Shown: in pieces, positions 41,101-48,297 of the stretch
How positions within the stretch are numbered: position 1 is the first letter of the stretch
Layout: each line of letters starts with the position of its first letter
Source of the DNA: a virus
Virus record (IMG/VR): IMGVR_UViG_3300024895_000007
Span: 1-48,689 of that record
Strand: one strand, 5' to 3'
DNA: 48,689 bases
The notes under the pieces: generated by a model
What the model saw: the letters and a program-made list of their open reading frames with translations, nothing else
The model's database searches: none
What the model was told of the DNA's origin: nothing
Program-made: the position numbers and the translations under genes

Positions 41101-41273
41101 TTGTCGGCGAAGAAGAGGCGGTACTCGCCGACCTCGTCTTCGCGCGCGACGCCGCCCTCGATCGCGTAGCAGCACTTGGCCACGCGGCCGTCGAGGGTCG
41201 CGGCGCAGCGCTTCGGGCTCTTGCAGATGCGACAGGGCGCGCGGTGGGAGACGGGCTTCCAGTCGCGACTCAT
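38124..41273 (-). CDS. Primase-helicase (Toprim plus SF3-like ATPase), 1049 aa
   Basis: A zinc-finger-like N-terminus (CRICKSPKRC at 14-23, CC at 34-35) is followed by a Toprim/DUF3854-like primase region with LTEGPLKAD (E229) and AWDADA (274-277). The C-terminal ATPase has Walker A NTAGAGKGK (645-653), Walker B LVLIDNIVG (about 693-701) and arginine-finger region QRRVLHVRLESPEANPEDR. Such proteins start and unwind phage forks. The C-terminal 70 residues are low-complexity and acidic (DDGDDGDD). ATG 41273 overlaps the DinG-like gene's stop. No DNA polymerase is present, so host polymerase is probably used. Confidence 0.8.
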   Translation of the reverse strand: MSRDWKPVSHRAPCRICKSPKRCAATLDGRVAKCCYAIEGGVAREDEVGEYRLFFADNVSPAARRAHEPPPAAPLATVDTRHQVYTALLGACPLSPEHSAGLLGRGLTVEDVAARGYGTLPRTARERASVVATVRTALGGTLPGDVPGLHLGKLPDLDGVLIPVRDAEGHIAALKVRRDGTADPRYLWLSSASQGGASSGSPAHAPLGAQGMLSAAVEAGGPRAVRLTEGPLKADVATTLSGVVTLAIPGAMAARSALPVLRALAPAAIRLAWDADARTNPHVAGGLEHAAHLLCAEMPGAQLEVETWAAGPKGIDDALSAGAPLAVHAGQAMWRELVAILRAAGREPRPETLERAGMEAEDEVDVFARLAADPSIALDEGTVAECAALDAAGLTRAKEILRAANVPLRAFNAAVNAIKDQQERDQRRAAATARVEAMAVKKPVIRLGPDEDRVADEAVEALARHPGVYQRGGALVYVLADQSPLRGITRPAGASRIAPLPLPTLREYLSGAAAWVTETEDGPKVAHVPSTCVQAVAARGQWQGLRALEGIVDCPMLRPDGSVIEEPGYDPATGVIYVPSRAYPAVPKSPTQADAQQSIALLADLFCDFPFRTPAHASAAIAALLTPLAVYAFSGPKPLFLFDANTAGAGKGKCVSLVSEVVAGRPIAVMAPVEDDAEQRKRITALAIEGATLVLIDNIVGSLGGPSMDAALTATEWSDRILGSSTTIKLPLAITWFATGNNVALIGDMQRRVLHVRLESPEANPEDRTGFRHGDVEAYAREHRAQLVTAALTVLRAYALAGRPRDRLPSWGSFTGWSDLIRGAIVWCGLPDPAETRQELRAEADYTAGALRGLILGWPEVAKRYGGHCTAAQALRELDRDDRDAFGQQRPVMYAALREALAELIATGPGKLPSTRQLGTVLRSYKGRVVMCADGVLRALSLAKKGNEGVMWCVRESGRGPARVQALPRESDDGDDGDDVSGYPVREKSFFTGMSAHEGAHVNNREPEGLGAETQSLPSPSSLATPGFDDDLDWGEVNLGPVVPGGLHS

Positions 41274-43450
41274 CGTGCGTCTCCCCGGGCGCGGAACCAC
41301 TGCTGCATCGCCGCGATCGTCCGCACCTGTGCGGGCATCGCGAGGCTCTTGAGGACGCCCGCGCCGTAGGGCTTCGAGGTGAGGCGCGGGTCGCACACGA
41401 CCACCACGCCCCAATCGGTCACGCTGCGGATCAGCCGCCCGGCGCCCTGGCGGAGTGCGAGGGTGGCCCTGGGCAAGGACTCCTCCCGCCAGCCGGTCCA
41501 GCGGTCGCCCGTGCGCGCGAAGGCGAGCTCGGAGAGCGCGTCGAGCACCGGGTCGCCCATCACCGGGAAGGGCATCTTGTCGAGGACGACGGCGACGACG
41601 GCCTCCCCGGGCAGATCGACGCCCGTCCAGAAGGACGTGGTCGCGCAGAGGATGGAGGGGCGCGCCTTCATCGCGGCGAGGAGATGCGGCCGGGGCTGCT
41701 CTCCCTGGCAGAGGACCGGGACGCCTATATTACGGGAGCGCAGGTACTCGGCCGCGCGCTTCGCCATCCGGGTGCTGGTGAAGAGCGCGAGTGTCCGGCC
41801 CCCGGCCGCACGGGCCGTAGCCTCGACGGCCTCGCAGACCTTGGCGTCGAAGCCCTCGCGATCGCGCGTCGGGTCGCCCATCCCGGCCGGGAGGCAGAGC
41901 AGCGCCTGGGTCGCGAAGTCGAAGGGGGAGGCGACGGCCAGGGCGGGCGTGGTGGCCGGGAGCCCGAGCTGCTGCCGAATCCAGTGCCATGCATCCGACG
42001 CAGAGGCCGGGGCCGCCCGGTTGAGCGCCGGGAGCGGCCCCGTGGTGAGCGTCGCGCTGCTGAGCACGACCGCGCGCGACCGGGCGAAGAGCTCGTCCTT
42101 CAGCACTGTGCCCACGTCGAGGAGCCGCCCGCAGAAGCGCACGCGCTCGTGGCCGCGCTTGTCGGTGTGCGACTCGAGCCAGAGCACCGTGTGCGGCGCC
42201 TCGTCGGGGCAGACGGCGGCGTCGAGCCAGGAGCGGACCCTCCTCGCCCGCCTCTCGGCGTTCTCGGCCGCGCGCATGATCTTGCGCTGGTCGGGGTCGA
42301 TGTCGCTCCCGAGGGCCTTGAGGCTCCGCACCACCTTCGACGCCATGGCCGCGGCCCGATCGAGCAGGCCGACGAGGTGCTCCGCCGGGAGGCCCTCGCG
42401 GAGGCGGTGCGCTTCCTGGCGCTGTCCCGGGTGCACGATGGGCAGCCGGTCGGACATCTCGCGCCAGAGGGCGGCGGCGGCCTGCTCGATCTGCTGCGAG
42501 AGGGCGATGCACTCGCCCTCCGCGCCCTCCTTGCCCCCTCGGTCGCTGCGCTTCAGCCAGCCGCTGACCTTGGCCGCCATGCGCTCGGTCATGTCGCAGC
42601 CCATGAAGTCGCGGGCGATGTCCCCAGCTTCGTGGGCCTCGTCGCAGAGCACGGTGTCCCAGGCGAGCCCGCTGTCCTTGCCCGCGGTCTTGGGGACGAT
42701 GATGTCCTGGAAGGTCTCCCTTCTCACTGAGATGTGCGCGAAGAGCAGGTGGTAGTTGACGACCACCACGCGGACGCCCTCGGCCTTCGCCTTGGCCTTG
42801 CGAGCGAAGCAGGCGTCGAAGTGGTCGCAGCCGTCGCGCAGGCAGTCGTCGGACTCGACCGAGCGCATCGCCCAGACGCCGTCGCGCACGATCATCGGAA
42901 GCTCGAGCCGATCGCCCGTCTCCGTGGTGCGCGCCCAGGTGTCGATGGCACGCAGCTCGGCGCGCTCGTCAGAGGAGAGGAAGTGCGGTGCGGGCTCGGA
43001 GAGGGTGTTGGAGCAGAGGTAGTTTCCCCTGCCTTTGAGCAGCGTCCACGTGAGCGGCTCGCGCAACTCGCTCTCCAGGGCCTTCGCGAGCGCGGGCAGG
43101 TCGTGCTGCACCAGCTGCTCCTGCAGGGCGATGGAGGCGGTGACCACGAGCACGGTGCGGCCCGTGCGGTCGGCTTCGAGGATGGCCGGCACCAGGTACG
43201 CGAGCGTCTTGCCGGTGCCGCAGGGCCCTTCGGCGAGGAGCGCGCCGCCCTGGTCGATGGCGTCTGCGATGGCCCTGGTGAGCACCATCTGCCCGTCCCG
43301 AGGCGCGTAGCCGGGCCAGTGCGCGGGGAGCACGTCGGTGAAGACGCGGGCGGTGCGCTCGGAGAGGGTGGCGGGGGTGGGCTTGAGCCATGGCCCCGCG
43401 ATGACGTTCTCCGCGCTCGGGGGCGGGAGCTTGCGGGCGGCATCAGCCAC
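41270..43450 (-). CDS. DinG/XPD-like iron-sulfur helicase, 726 aa
   Basis: Walker A GPCGTGKT at 75-82, DEAH box at 270-273, and four Cys for a 4Fe-4S cluster (C146, C203, C208, C214). Motif V/VI-like sequence FWTGVDLPGEAV and RQGAGRLIRS near the C-terminus. A 5'-3' DNA helicase of this type can unwind forks, D-loops and R-loops. GTG 43450 overlaps the VRR-NUC stop. Confidence 0.85.
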   Translation of the reverse strand: MADAARKLPPPSAENVIAGPWLKPTPATLSERTARVFTDVLPAHWPGYAPRDGQMVLTRAIADAIDQGGALLAEGPCGTGKTLAYLVPAILEADRTGRTVLVVTASIALQEQLVQHDLPALAKALESELREPLTWTLLKGRGNYLCSNTLSEPAPHFLSSDERAELRAIDTWARTTETGDRLELPMIVRDGVWAMRSVESDDCLRDGCDHFDACFARKAKAKAEGVRVVVVNYHLLFAHISVRRETFQDIIVPKTAGKDSGLAWDTVLCDEAHEAGDIARDFMGCDMTERMAAKVSGWLKRSDRGGKEGAEGECIALSQQIEQAAAALWREMSDRLPIVHPGQRQEAHRLREGLPAEHLVGLLDRAAAMASKVVRSLKALGSDIDPDQRKIMRAAENAERRARRVRSWLDAAVCPDEAPHTVLWLESHTDKRGHERVRFCGRLLDVGTVLKDELFARSRAVVLSSATLTTGPLPALNRAAPASASDAWHWIRQQLGLPATTPALAVASPFDFATQALLCLPAGMGDPTRDREGFDAKVCEAVEATARAAGGRTLALFTSTRMAKRAAEYLRSRNIGVPVLCQGEQPRPHLLAAMKARPSILCATTSFWTGVDLPGEAVVAVVLDKMPFPVMGDPVLDALSELAFARTGDRWTGWREESLPRATLALRQGAGRLIRSVTDWGVVVVCDPRLTSKPYGAGVLKSLAMPAQVRTIAAMQQWFRARGDAR

Positions 43451-43937
43451 GGGACACCTCCCCCATCTGCGCGCTGTCCATCCACGCCGGCCGCTCGACC
43501 TCGAAGCCCGCGACGATGCAGCCGCAGCGCATCACGGCCTCGACCGCGCGCACCGCGTCCTCGACGGAGCGCACGACGGCGACGCTGCGCCCGCCCCCGA
43601 CGATCAGGCCGTCGGGGCGCTGCACCCCGTGGCGCGCGGTGGTGTGCCACCTGCGCTGGTGCTCCTCGACGACGCCGTCGGGGGTCTTCACCTCCAGCCA
43701 CAGGGCCAGCGCGGAGCCGTGGTAGAGCACCTCGCAGAGCAGGTCGGGCGCGCCCTTGCCGCCGACACCGTACTCGACGCGGGCGCCGCCCTCGTAGACG
43801 GCCGTCCCCACGTTGTTCCGCCATACCACCACGCCGGACATCTGCCCGAGCGCCGCCATGATCCGCGCCTGCAGCAGCGCTTCGGGGTTGCTGCGCAGAG
43901 TCTTCTTCGGGGGAGCGTTGACGGCGCTACGAGGCAT
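43443..43937 (-). CDS. VRR-NUC domain nuclease, 164 aa
   Basis: A PD-(D/E)XK nuclease core: GKGAPDLLCEV with the catalytic Asp, then LWLEVKTPDG with Glu and Lys, and EEHQRRWH. The N-terminus (LLQARIMAALGQMSGVVVWR) fits VRR-NUC. ATG 43937 has GGAG upstream (spacing 6). Such stand-alone nucleases act on branched DNA with phage helicases. It overlaps the SF2 helicase end by 11 bases. Confidence 0.8.
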   Translation of the reverse strand: MPRSAVNAPPKKTLRSNPEALLQARIMAALGQMSGVVVWRNNVGTAVYEGGARVEYGVGGKGAPDLLCEVLYHGSALALWLEVKTPDGVVEEHQRRWHTTARHGVQRPDGLIVGGGRSVAVVRSVEDAVRAVEAVMRCGCIVAGFEVERPAWMDSAQMGEVSRG

Positions 43938-45291
43938 GGCGTTCTCCATCGACCGATGAAACAGACTGGTTTTCGAGGTATTCGCGCACCCAGGAGGGCG
44001 GCTTCTTGAGGACGGTGGCGCGGGCCCAGGCGGGCGAGATGTCGGGGCGGCGGGCGGTGATGGCGCGCACGGCGCCGTCGACCCACTGCGCGACGCGGGC
44101 GCCGATGGGGATGGAGGAGGCCGCGAAGAGCGCGGCGCGCTGCACCCGGAGGAGCCGCACCGGCGAGTGGTGGATGGAGCCGCAGGCGGGGCAGACCGTG
44201 CGCGGGCTAAAGAGGTGGTGGCAGGCCTCGCAGCGACGAAGCGGCATCGGGCGCTCGACGAGGCTGCGACCCTGCGCGCCCTCCAGGCTCCAGCGCCGCG
44301 CATCGTCGGGCAGGCCGTGAAGGTGGACGGCGCCGCGGAGGTCGTAGATGTGGCAGTCGGTCTTCACCCGGCCGGTGATCGGGCAGGTGTACGGCCGCAG
44401 CCCACGACCGATGGCCTGCAGGTACGGCGTCACGGTCGTGAAGGCGCCGCAGAGCACCACCACGTCGAGGACGGGCGCGTCGAAGCCTTCGAGCAGCGCC
44501 TTGACGGTGACCAGGTGCTGCGTCTCGCCTGTGGCCAGCCGATCGCGGACGGTGCTGCGGATGTCGAAGGGCGTCGAGTCGAGGATGGTCTCCGCGCCCG
44601 GGATGCGCGCGGCGATGTCGAGCGCGTGCGCGGCGGTGGAGGCGAAGATGACCGCCCTTCTGCCGATGCAGCGGCTGTTCACCAGCTCGGCAGGGTCCTC
44701 GGCCACGCCTCTCGTGAGCACCTTCGCGGGTGCGTGCACGATCGGCTCGACGAGGTAGCCCTGCGTGATGAGCTCGCGGACGGAAGGGCCGGTGACGAGG
44801 GCGTCGAACTCATCCAGCGGCTGCTCGTCGCCGCGGCAGGGCGTGGCGGAGAGGCCGAGGATCTTCGCGCCCGTGGACTTGTAGTGCGCGATGACCTGTC
44901 TGTTGGTCGTCGAACTGCTGCGGTGCGCTTCGTCGAGGATGAAGCGGTGCGCCGGCGGCACCTGCTCCCCGCGCGCCAGCATCGGCGCGAGGGTCTGCGT
45001 CGAGCACACCTGAACGGGCGCCGACGGATCAGCAGCGCGCCCCGCCTTCACGATGCCGCAGCGCACGCCGAAGGAGCGGATGCGCTGCGCGGTGTCGTCG
45101 ATGAGCTCTTCGAGGTGCGCCGCGAAGACGAAGGTCCGCCCCTGCGCGATCGACGGGACGATGAAGCCCTCGACGACGGTGGAAGTCTTGCCGCTACCCG
45201 TCGGCGACTGCATCAGCACCGAGTCGGCGCCGCCTTCGATGGCGCGATAGACGTCGCTGCGGAGCTGCCGCTGGAAGGGGCGGAGGGTCAT
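43927..45291 (-). CDS. SF2 (DEAD/DEAH) helicase with C-terminal zinc motif, 454 aa
   Basis: Walker A SPTGSGKT at 29-36, DEAH at 120-123, SATP motif III and QAIGRGLRP motif VI show a complete SF2 helicase like UvsW or type III restriction-helicase-related phage proteins. A C-terminal zinc pair (CEACHHLF then CPACGSIH) may bind DNA. ATG 45291 overlaps the diphosphohydrolase stop (ATGA). Probable role: branch migration or replication restart. Confidence 0.85.
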   Translation of the reverse strand: MTLRPFQRQLRSDVYRAIEGGADSVLMQSPTGSGKTSTVVEGFIVPSIAQGRTFVFAAHLEELIDDTAQRIRSFGVRCGIVKAGRAADPSAPVQVCSTQTLAPMLARGEQVPPAHRFILDEAHRSSSTTNRQVIAHYKSTGAKILGLSATPCRGDEQPLDEFDALVTGPSVRELITQGYLVEPIVHAPAKVLTRGVAEDPAELVNSRCIGRRAVIFASTAAHALDIAARIPGAETILDSTPFDIRSTVRDRLATGETQHLVTVKALLEGFDAPVLDVVVLCGAFTTVTPYLQAIGRGLRPYTCPITGRVKTDCHIYDLRGAVHLHGLPDDARRWSLEGAQGRSLVERPMPLRRCEACHHLFSPRTVCPACGSIHHSPVRLLRVQRAALFAASSIPIGARVAQWVDGAVRAITARRPDISPAWARATVLKKPPSWVREYLENQSVSSVDGERHAS

Positions 45292-45617
45292 GGCGCACCG
45301 CCGTCCGTGCTCGCCACCGGCATCGGGTGCTCCAACGCCAGCATGAACAGCACGCAGCACGCGGCGTGGGCGAGGTGCGGGAGCCCGGTCTCGGCATCGA
45401 GCTTCTCCCCGCGACGCCACGCCGAGAGGTGGCGGATGGACGCGTCGAAGTAGCGCGAGGGCGCGTCGGGCACCTTGCGCCAGTTGTCGGGCGCGTACTT
45501 CCGTGCGCCGAAGTCGAGCACGCGCACGACCAGCGTCGTGGCATCCCACGGGAGGAGCGACCAGGGCTCCTTCCCGGCGTCGTACTTCACGCCCTCGGCC
45601 AGCGGCTGCGCGCTCAC
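45288..45617 (-). CDS. dATP/dGTP diphosphohydrolase-domain protein (DUF5664-like), 109 aa
   Basis: Matches the phage dATP/dGTP diphosphohydrolase N-terminal domain: VKYDAGKEPWSLLPWDATTL, VLDFGARKYAPDNW, RYFDASIRHLSAWRRGEKLD and HLAHAACCVLFMLALEH. It belongs to the MazG-like all-alpha pyrophosphatases, which cut nucleoside triphosphates. It may adjust the deoxynucleotide pool for phage replication. GTG 45617 overlaps the exonuclease stop. Confidence 0.8.
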   Translation of the reverse strand: MSAQPLAEGVKYDAGKEPWSLLPWDATTLVVRVLDFGARKYAPDNWRKVPDAPSRYFDASIRHLSAWRRGEKLDAETGLPHLAHAACCVLFMLALEHPMPVASTDGGAP

Positions 45618-46324
45618 AGCATCGCCTCCAGCGGGAAGCACTCGCGGAAGTCCCGCCCCTGCGCGTCCGGCCTCTTCAGCAGGTGCGGGAGCACGGCCGC
45701 GAGCATGGTGACGTCACCCATGGCCCGGTGCGCGTCCGCCACCGTGACGCCGTAGCGCTGGGCGACCACCGCGAGCCCGTGCCCGGTGGTGCGGTGGAGC
45801 AGCCGGGAGGCTTTGAGCGAGCAGTAGACGGGGATGGTGCCGGGGAGGCTGACGTCGCAGCGCTGGGCCTCGTAGCGGATGCGCGCGAGGTCGAAGGACG
45901 CGTTGTGCGCGACCATCACGAGGCCGCTCTTGACGGCCAGCGCGAGCACCTTCGGGAGCACGTCGACGATGGAGGGACTCTGGCGGACGGCCGCGTCGGT
46001 GATGCCGTGAATGGCGCTCACCTCGCGCGGGATGGCGCAGCCCGGGTTCACCAGCGACGAGCGGGCGCTGATGATCTCGCCTGTAGCCAGGCACACCTTC
46101 GCCAGCGCGATCTCGACGATCCGCGCGTCGTGGTCGCGGCCCGTGGTCTCCGTGTCGAAGACAAGGACGTGCGTGGTCTTCGGCCTGCTGCTCTGGCGGA
46201 GCAGGTCGAGCCCGTCCGCGCCCTGCACCACCGGCTGCGCGACCAGCTCCGCGACCGCGGGGTGGACGTGGGGTGCGCGCGGGAGGGAGGGCGGCGGGTA
46301 GTGGTGGTGGGAGGAGCGCGACAT
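45614..46324 (-). CDS. DnaQ-like DEDD 3'-5' exonuclease, 236 aa
   Basis: Exo I FDTETTG (D57, E59), Exo II-like VAHNASFD and Exo III AHRAMGD show a DEDD exonuclease as in the DNA polymerase III epsilon subunit. The N-terminal 45 residues are a disordered His/Pro-rich leader. No polymerase gene accompanies it. It may proofread with host polymerase or degrade DNA. ATG 46324 overlaps the upstream stop (TGATG). Confidence 0.85.
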   Translation of the reverse strand: MSRSSHHHYPPPSLPRAPHVHPAVAELVAQPVVQGADGLDLLRQSSRPKTTHVLVFDTETTGRDHDARIVEIALAKVCLATGEIISARSSLVNPGCAIPREVSAIHGITDAAVRQSPSIVDVLPKVLALAVKSGLVMVAHNASFDLARIRYEAQRCDVSLPGTIPVYCSLKASRLLHRTTGHGLAVVAQRYGVTVADAHRAMGDVTMLAAVLPHLLKRPDAQGRDFRECFPLEAML

Positions 46325-47082
46325 CAGGCGGCTCCTCCATCGCGATGCGCGGGCCAGCGGCCGACGAGGCGCGAGCGGTAGAGCGCCAGCGCTTCGTCCG
46401 CGTCCGCAGGCGACACGAACCACGGGCGCCCCTGCGGCATCCCGTCGACGTCTCGCTCTGCCGCGAGCGTCAGCAGCGCGCGCCGCATGGTCGTCTCCGA
46501 GACGCCGCAGCGGTCCGCGGCCTCGGGGCAGGTGAGCGTCGCGCGCCCTCGCGCGAGCCACGCTTCGACGGCCGCCGTCACGTCATCGGGGCGGACGCAG
46601 CGCCATCGGTAGAGCCCGCGGTTCGTTGCCCGCTTCCCGCTCCCACGAACCCGAAGCTTCACGCGGACGCCCGCTTCGGTGATCACCCGAAGGAGCTGCC
46701 GGCGGTTCATCCCGACCCGCTTCATCGCGGCGGTGACCGTCTCCAGCCCCTGCGCAGCGTCCTCGAGCTCAAGCGTCTCTGCCCTGCGCGCGATGGCGGG
46801 CGACCGGCGCCCGGGGAGGATGGCGCGCAGGCGGCGCTCCCCAAGCTCGCCCCACTCCCGGCGCAGGATGGCGTCTTCCTCGGGCGTCCACCGGCGGGAG
46901 TGCCGATAGAGTTTGAACTTCTCGGCTCGCTTGCAGACAGACCCCTGGGTGCGGTGCAACTGCTCCGCGCACCACGCAGGGCCGCGCTCCAGGTAGTGCT
47001 TGCGAAGGAGGTCTTCCTCCGCATCGGTCCAGAGGCGCCCGCCCGGGGGCAGCTTCGACGGACGGCTGGCGGGGGCGTTCAC
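46324..47082 (-). CDS. SANT/Myb-like DNA-binding protein, 252 aa
   Basis: Two Myb/SANT-like repeats (LWTDAEEDLLRKHYLERG and RRWTPEEDAILRREWGELG) in the first 90 residues, each with the Trp-rich helix pattern, then a HTH-like middle (MNRRQLLRVITEAGVRVKL) and a C-terminal winged-helix-like part (CPEAADRCGVSETTMRRALL). It looks like a phage early transcription regulator, GcrA-like in style. GTG 47082 in GTGA overlap. Confidence 0.65.
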   Translation of the reverse strand: MNAPASRPSKLPPGGRLWTDAEEDLLRKHYLERGPAWCAEQLHRTQGSVCKRAEKFKLYRHSRRWTPEEDAILRREWGELGERRLRAILPGRRSPAIARRAETLELEDAAQGLETVTAAMKRVGMNRRQLLRVITEAGVRVKLRVRGSGKRATNRGLYRWRCVRPDDVTAAVEAWLARGRATLTCPEAADRCGVSETTMRRALLTLAAERDVDGMPQGRPWFVSPADADEALALYRSRLVGRWPAHRDGGAA

Positions 47083-47282
47083 GCCTCCTCCGCCGCGCGC
47101 ATCCCGCGCATCTGCACCGTCAGCGGGAGGGCCTCTTCCGCGTCGTCGGCGAGGTCGATCATCTCGCCGTCGTCGAGGCCCGCGACCTCGGTATCGAGGA
47201 AGGCGCGCGTGTCCTTCTCTCGCTGGGCGGTGCGGGCGGACTCGCGGGAGCCGACGAGCGATGCGGGCTTCTTCGCCTTCAT
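47079..47282 (-). CDS. Small acidic protein, 67 aa
   Basis: ATG 47282 overlaps the upstream stop (ATGA) and its stop overlaps the next gene's GTG. A basic N-terminus (MKAKKPASLVGSRESARTAQ) and acidic C-terminal half (LDDGEMIDLADDAEEAL). No known family. Confidence 0.5.
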   Translation of the reverse strand: MKAKKPASLVGSRESARTAQREKDTRAFLDTEVAGLDDGEMIDLADDAEEALPLTVQMRGMRAAEEA

Positions 47283-47797
47283 CGCGCGCCCTCCCTCGCC
47301 CGCAGCGCCGCCCGGCCCCGCGCGATCTCCGCGCGCACCGCGGCGATGTCGGCCTCTGCGGCCAGCGCCTGGGCGTCGAGCTCGTCGTACTCGGCCTCGT
47401 CGATGTGCTCGTCCTTGCGGGCCTCGCGCACGCCCTTGATGAGCGCGGCGCACCGCTCGGTCGCCATCTCGGCGAGGTCGCGAAGGTCGCGCTGGGTCGC
47501 GGGCAGCATCGCCTGGAGGCGCGCGAGGCGGCGCTGGTAGAAGGGGACAGCGAAGCGGGGGCCGAGGGCTTCCACGTCGCCGCACGCGATGGCCGGGTCA
47601 CCGTCGACGGTGAAGAGCCGGAACCCCTCGGGGCTGATGCCCAGGATCTCCGCGCAGCGCGCGATGGAGGCCCAGGCGTTCCCGGCCTTCACCAGCGCGC
47701 GGGAGGTGGCCTTGAGGTCGCGGGCCGCGTTGTAGCGGCCGGTGACACGCGCCGGGACGAAGGTCGAGACGCCCGTGGGCGGGGTTGGATTTTTCAC
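47279..47797 (-). CDS. Hypothetical HTH-containing early protein, 172 aa
   Basis: A GTG start in GTGA overlap with the previous gene. Residues about 40-75 (NAWASIARCAEILGISPEGFRL) look like an HTH, followed by a long Arg/Glu/Ala-rich coiled coil (RRLARLQAMLPATQRDLRDLAEM). It may be a regulator. An in-frame extension to 47965 is Arg-rich noise. Confidence 0.55.
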   Translation of the reverse strand: MKNPTPPTGVSTFVPARVTGRYNAARDLKATSRALVKAGNAWASIARCAEILGISPEGFRLFTVDGDPAIACGDVEALGPRFAVPFYQRRLARLQAMLPATQRDLRDLAEMATERCAALIKGVREARKDEHIDEAEYDELDAQALAAEADIAAVRAEIARGRAALRAREGAR

Positions 47798-48129
47798 GAT
47801 GGCACCAACTCCCCGCTGCGGCAGGCGCGCCCGATGCTCGCTCCATGAACGCCGCCCGCCTCGCCCTGGTGCTGCTCTACCTGTCCCTCGGCCTCGGGGC
47901 CGTCCTGAGCGCTCGACCCGCCCACGCCGCTCAGACGCACGGGCTCGGCGGCCTCCTCGATGCACACGCTCAGCGCGCTGCTGATCGAGCGGGGCGGCTC
48001 CATCCCGCGGGCGACGCAGCCGAAGCCCGCGCCGTGGAAGCCGTGGATCTTGAGGCGGGATGTGGTCGCCTCGTCGATCAGCAGCCCGAGGTAGCGCGAG
48101 GCCTCGCGCTGGGCGGGGGTGAGGGCCAT
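47794..48129 (-). CDS. Hypothetical early protein, 111 aa
   Basis: ATG 48129 starts MALTPAQREASRYLGLLIDE, and the stop overlaps the next gene's GTG as GTGA. The first 60 residues look like a real domain (KIHGFHGAGFGCVARG, ISSALSVCIEEAAEP). The last 50 residues are Gly/Gln/Glu-rich and could be antisense-like, because a signal-peptide-like frame lies on the opposite strand at 47845. No family recognised. Confidence 0.5.
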   Translation of the reverse strand: MALTPAQREASRYLGLLIDEATTSRLKIHGFHGAGFGCVARGMEPPRSISSALSVCIEEAAEPVRLSGVGGSSAQDGPEAEGQVEQHQGEAGGVHGASIGRACRSGELVPS

Positions 48130-48297
48130 CTACGCCCCCACCCGCCCGTGCGTGGCGCCCATGGTGACGCAGCCGACGCCCGCGATGATGGCGCCCGCGA
48201 GCAGGGCGACGTGCAGGGCGATGGCGACGCCCGCGACGAGGGCGATGCCGCCCGCGATGTAGAGGGCGGCGGCGTGGCGGGTGAGGAAGGCGCGCAT
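48130..48297 (-). CDS. Small two-helix membrane protein, 55 aa
   Basis: ATG 48297 directly follows the upstream TAG. Two hydrophobic helices (ALYIAGGIALVAGVAIALHV, ALLAGAIIAGVGCVTMGA) with basic N-terminus. It may be an inner-membrane early protein such as superinfection exclusion. Too short for family assignment. Confidence 0.5.
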   Translation of the reverse strand: MRAFLTRHAAALYIAGGIALVAGVAIALHVALLAGAIIAGVGCVTMGATHGRVGA

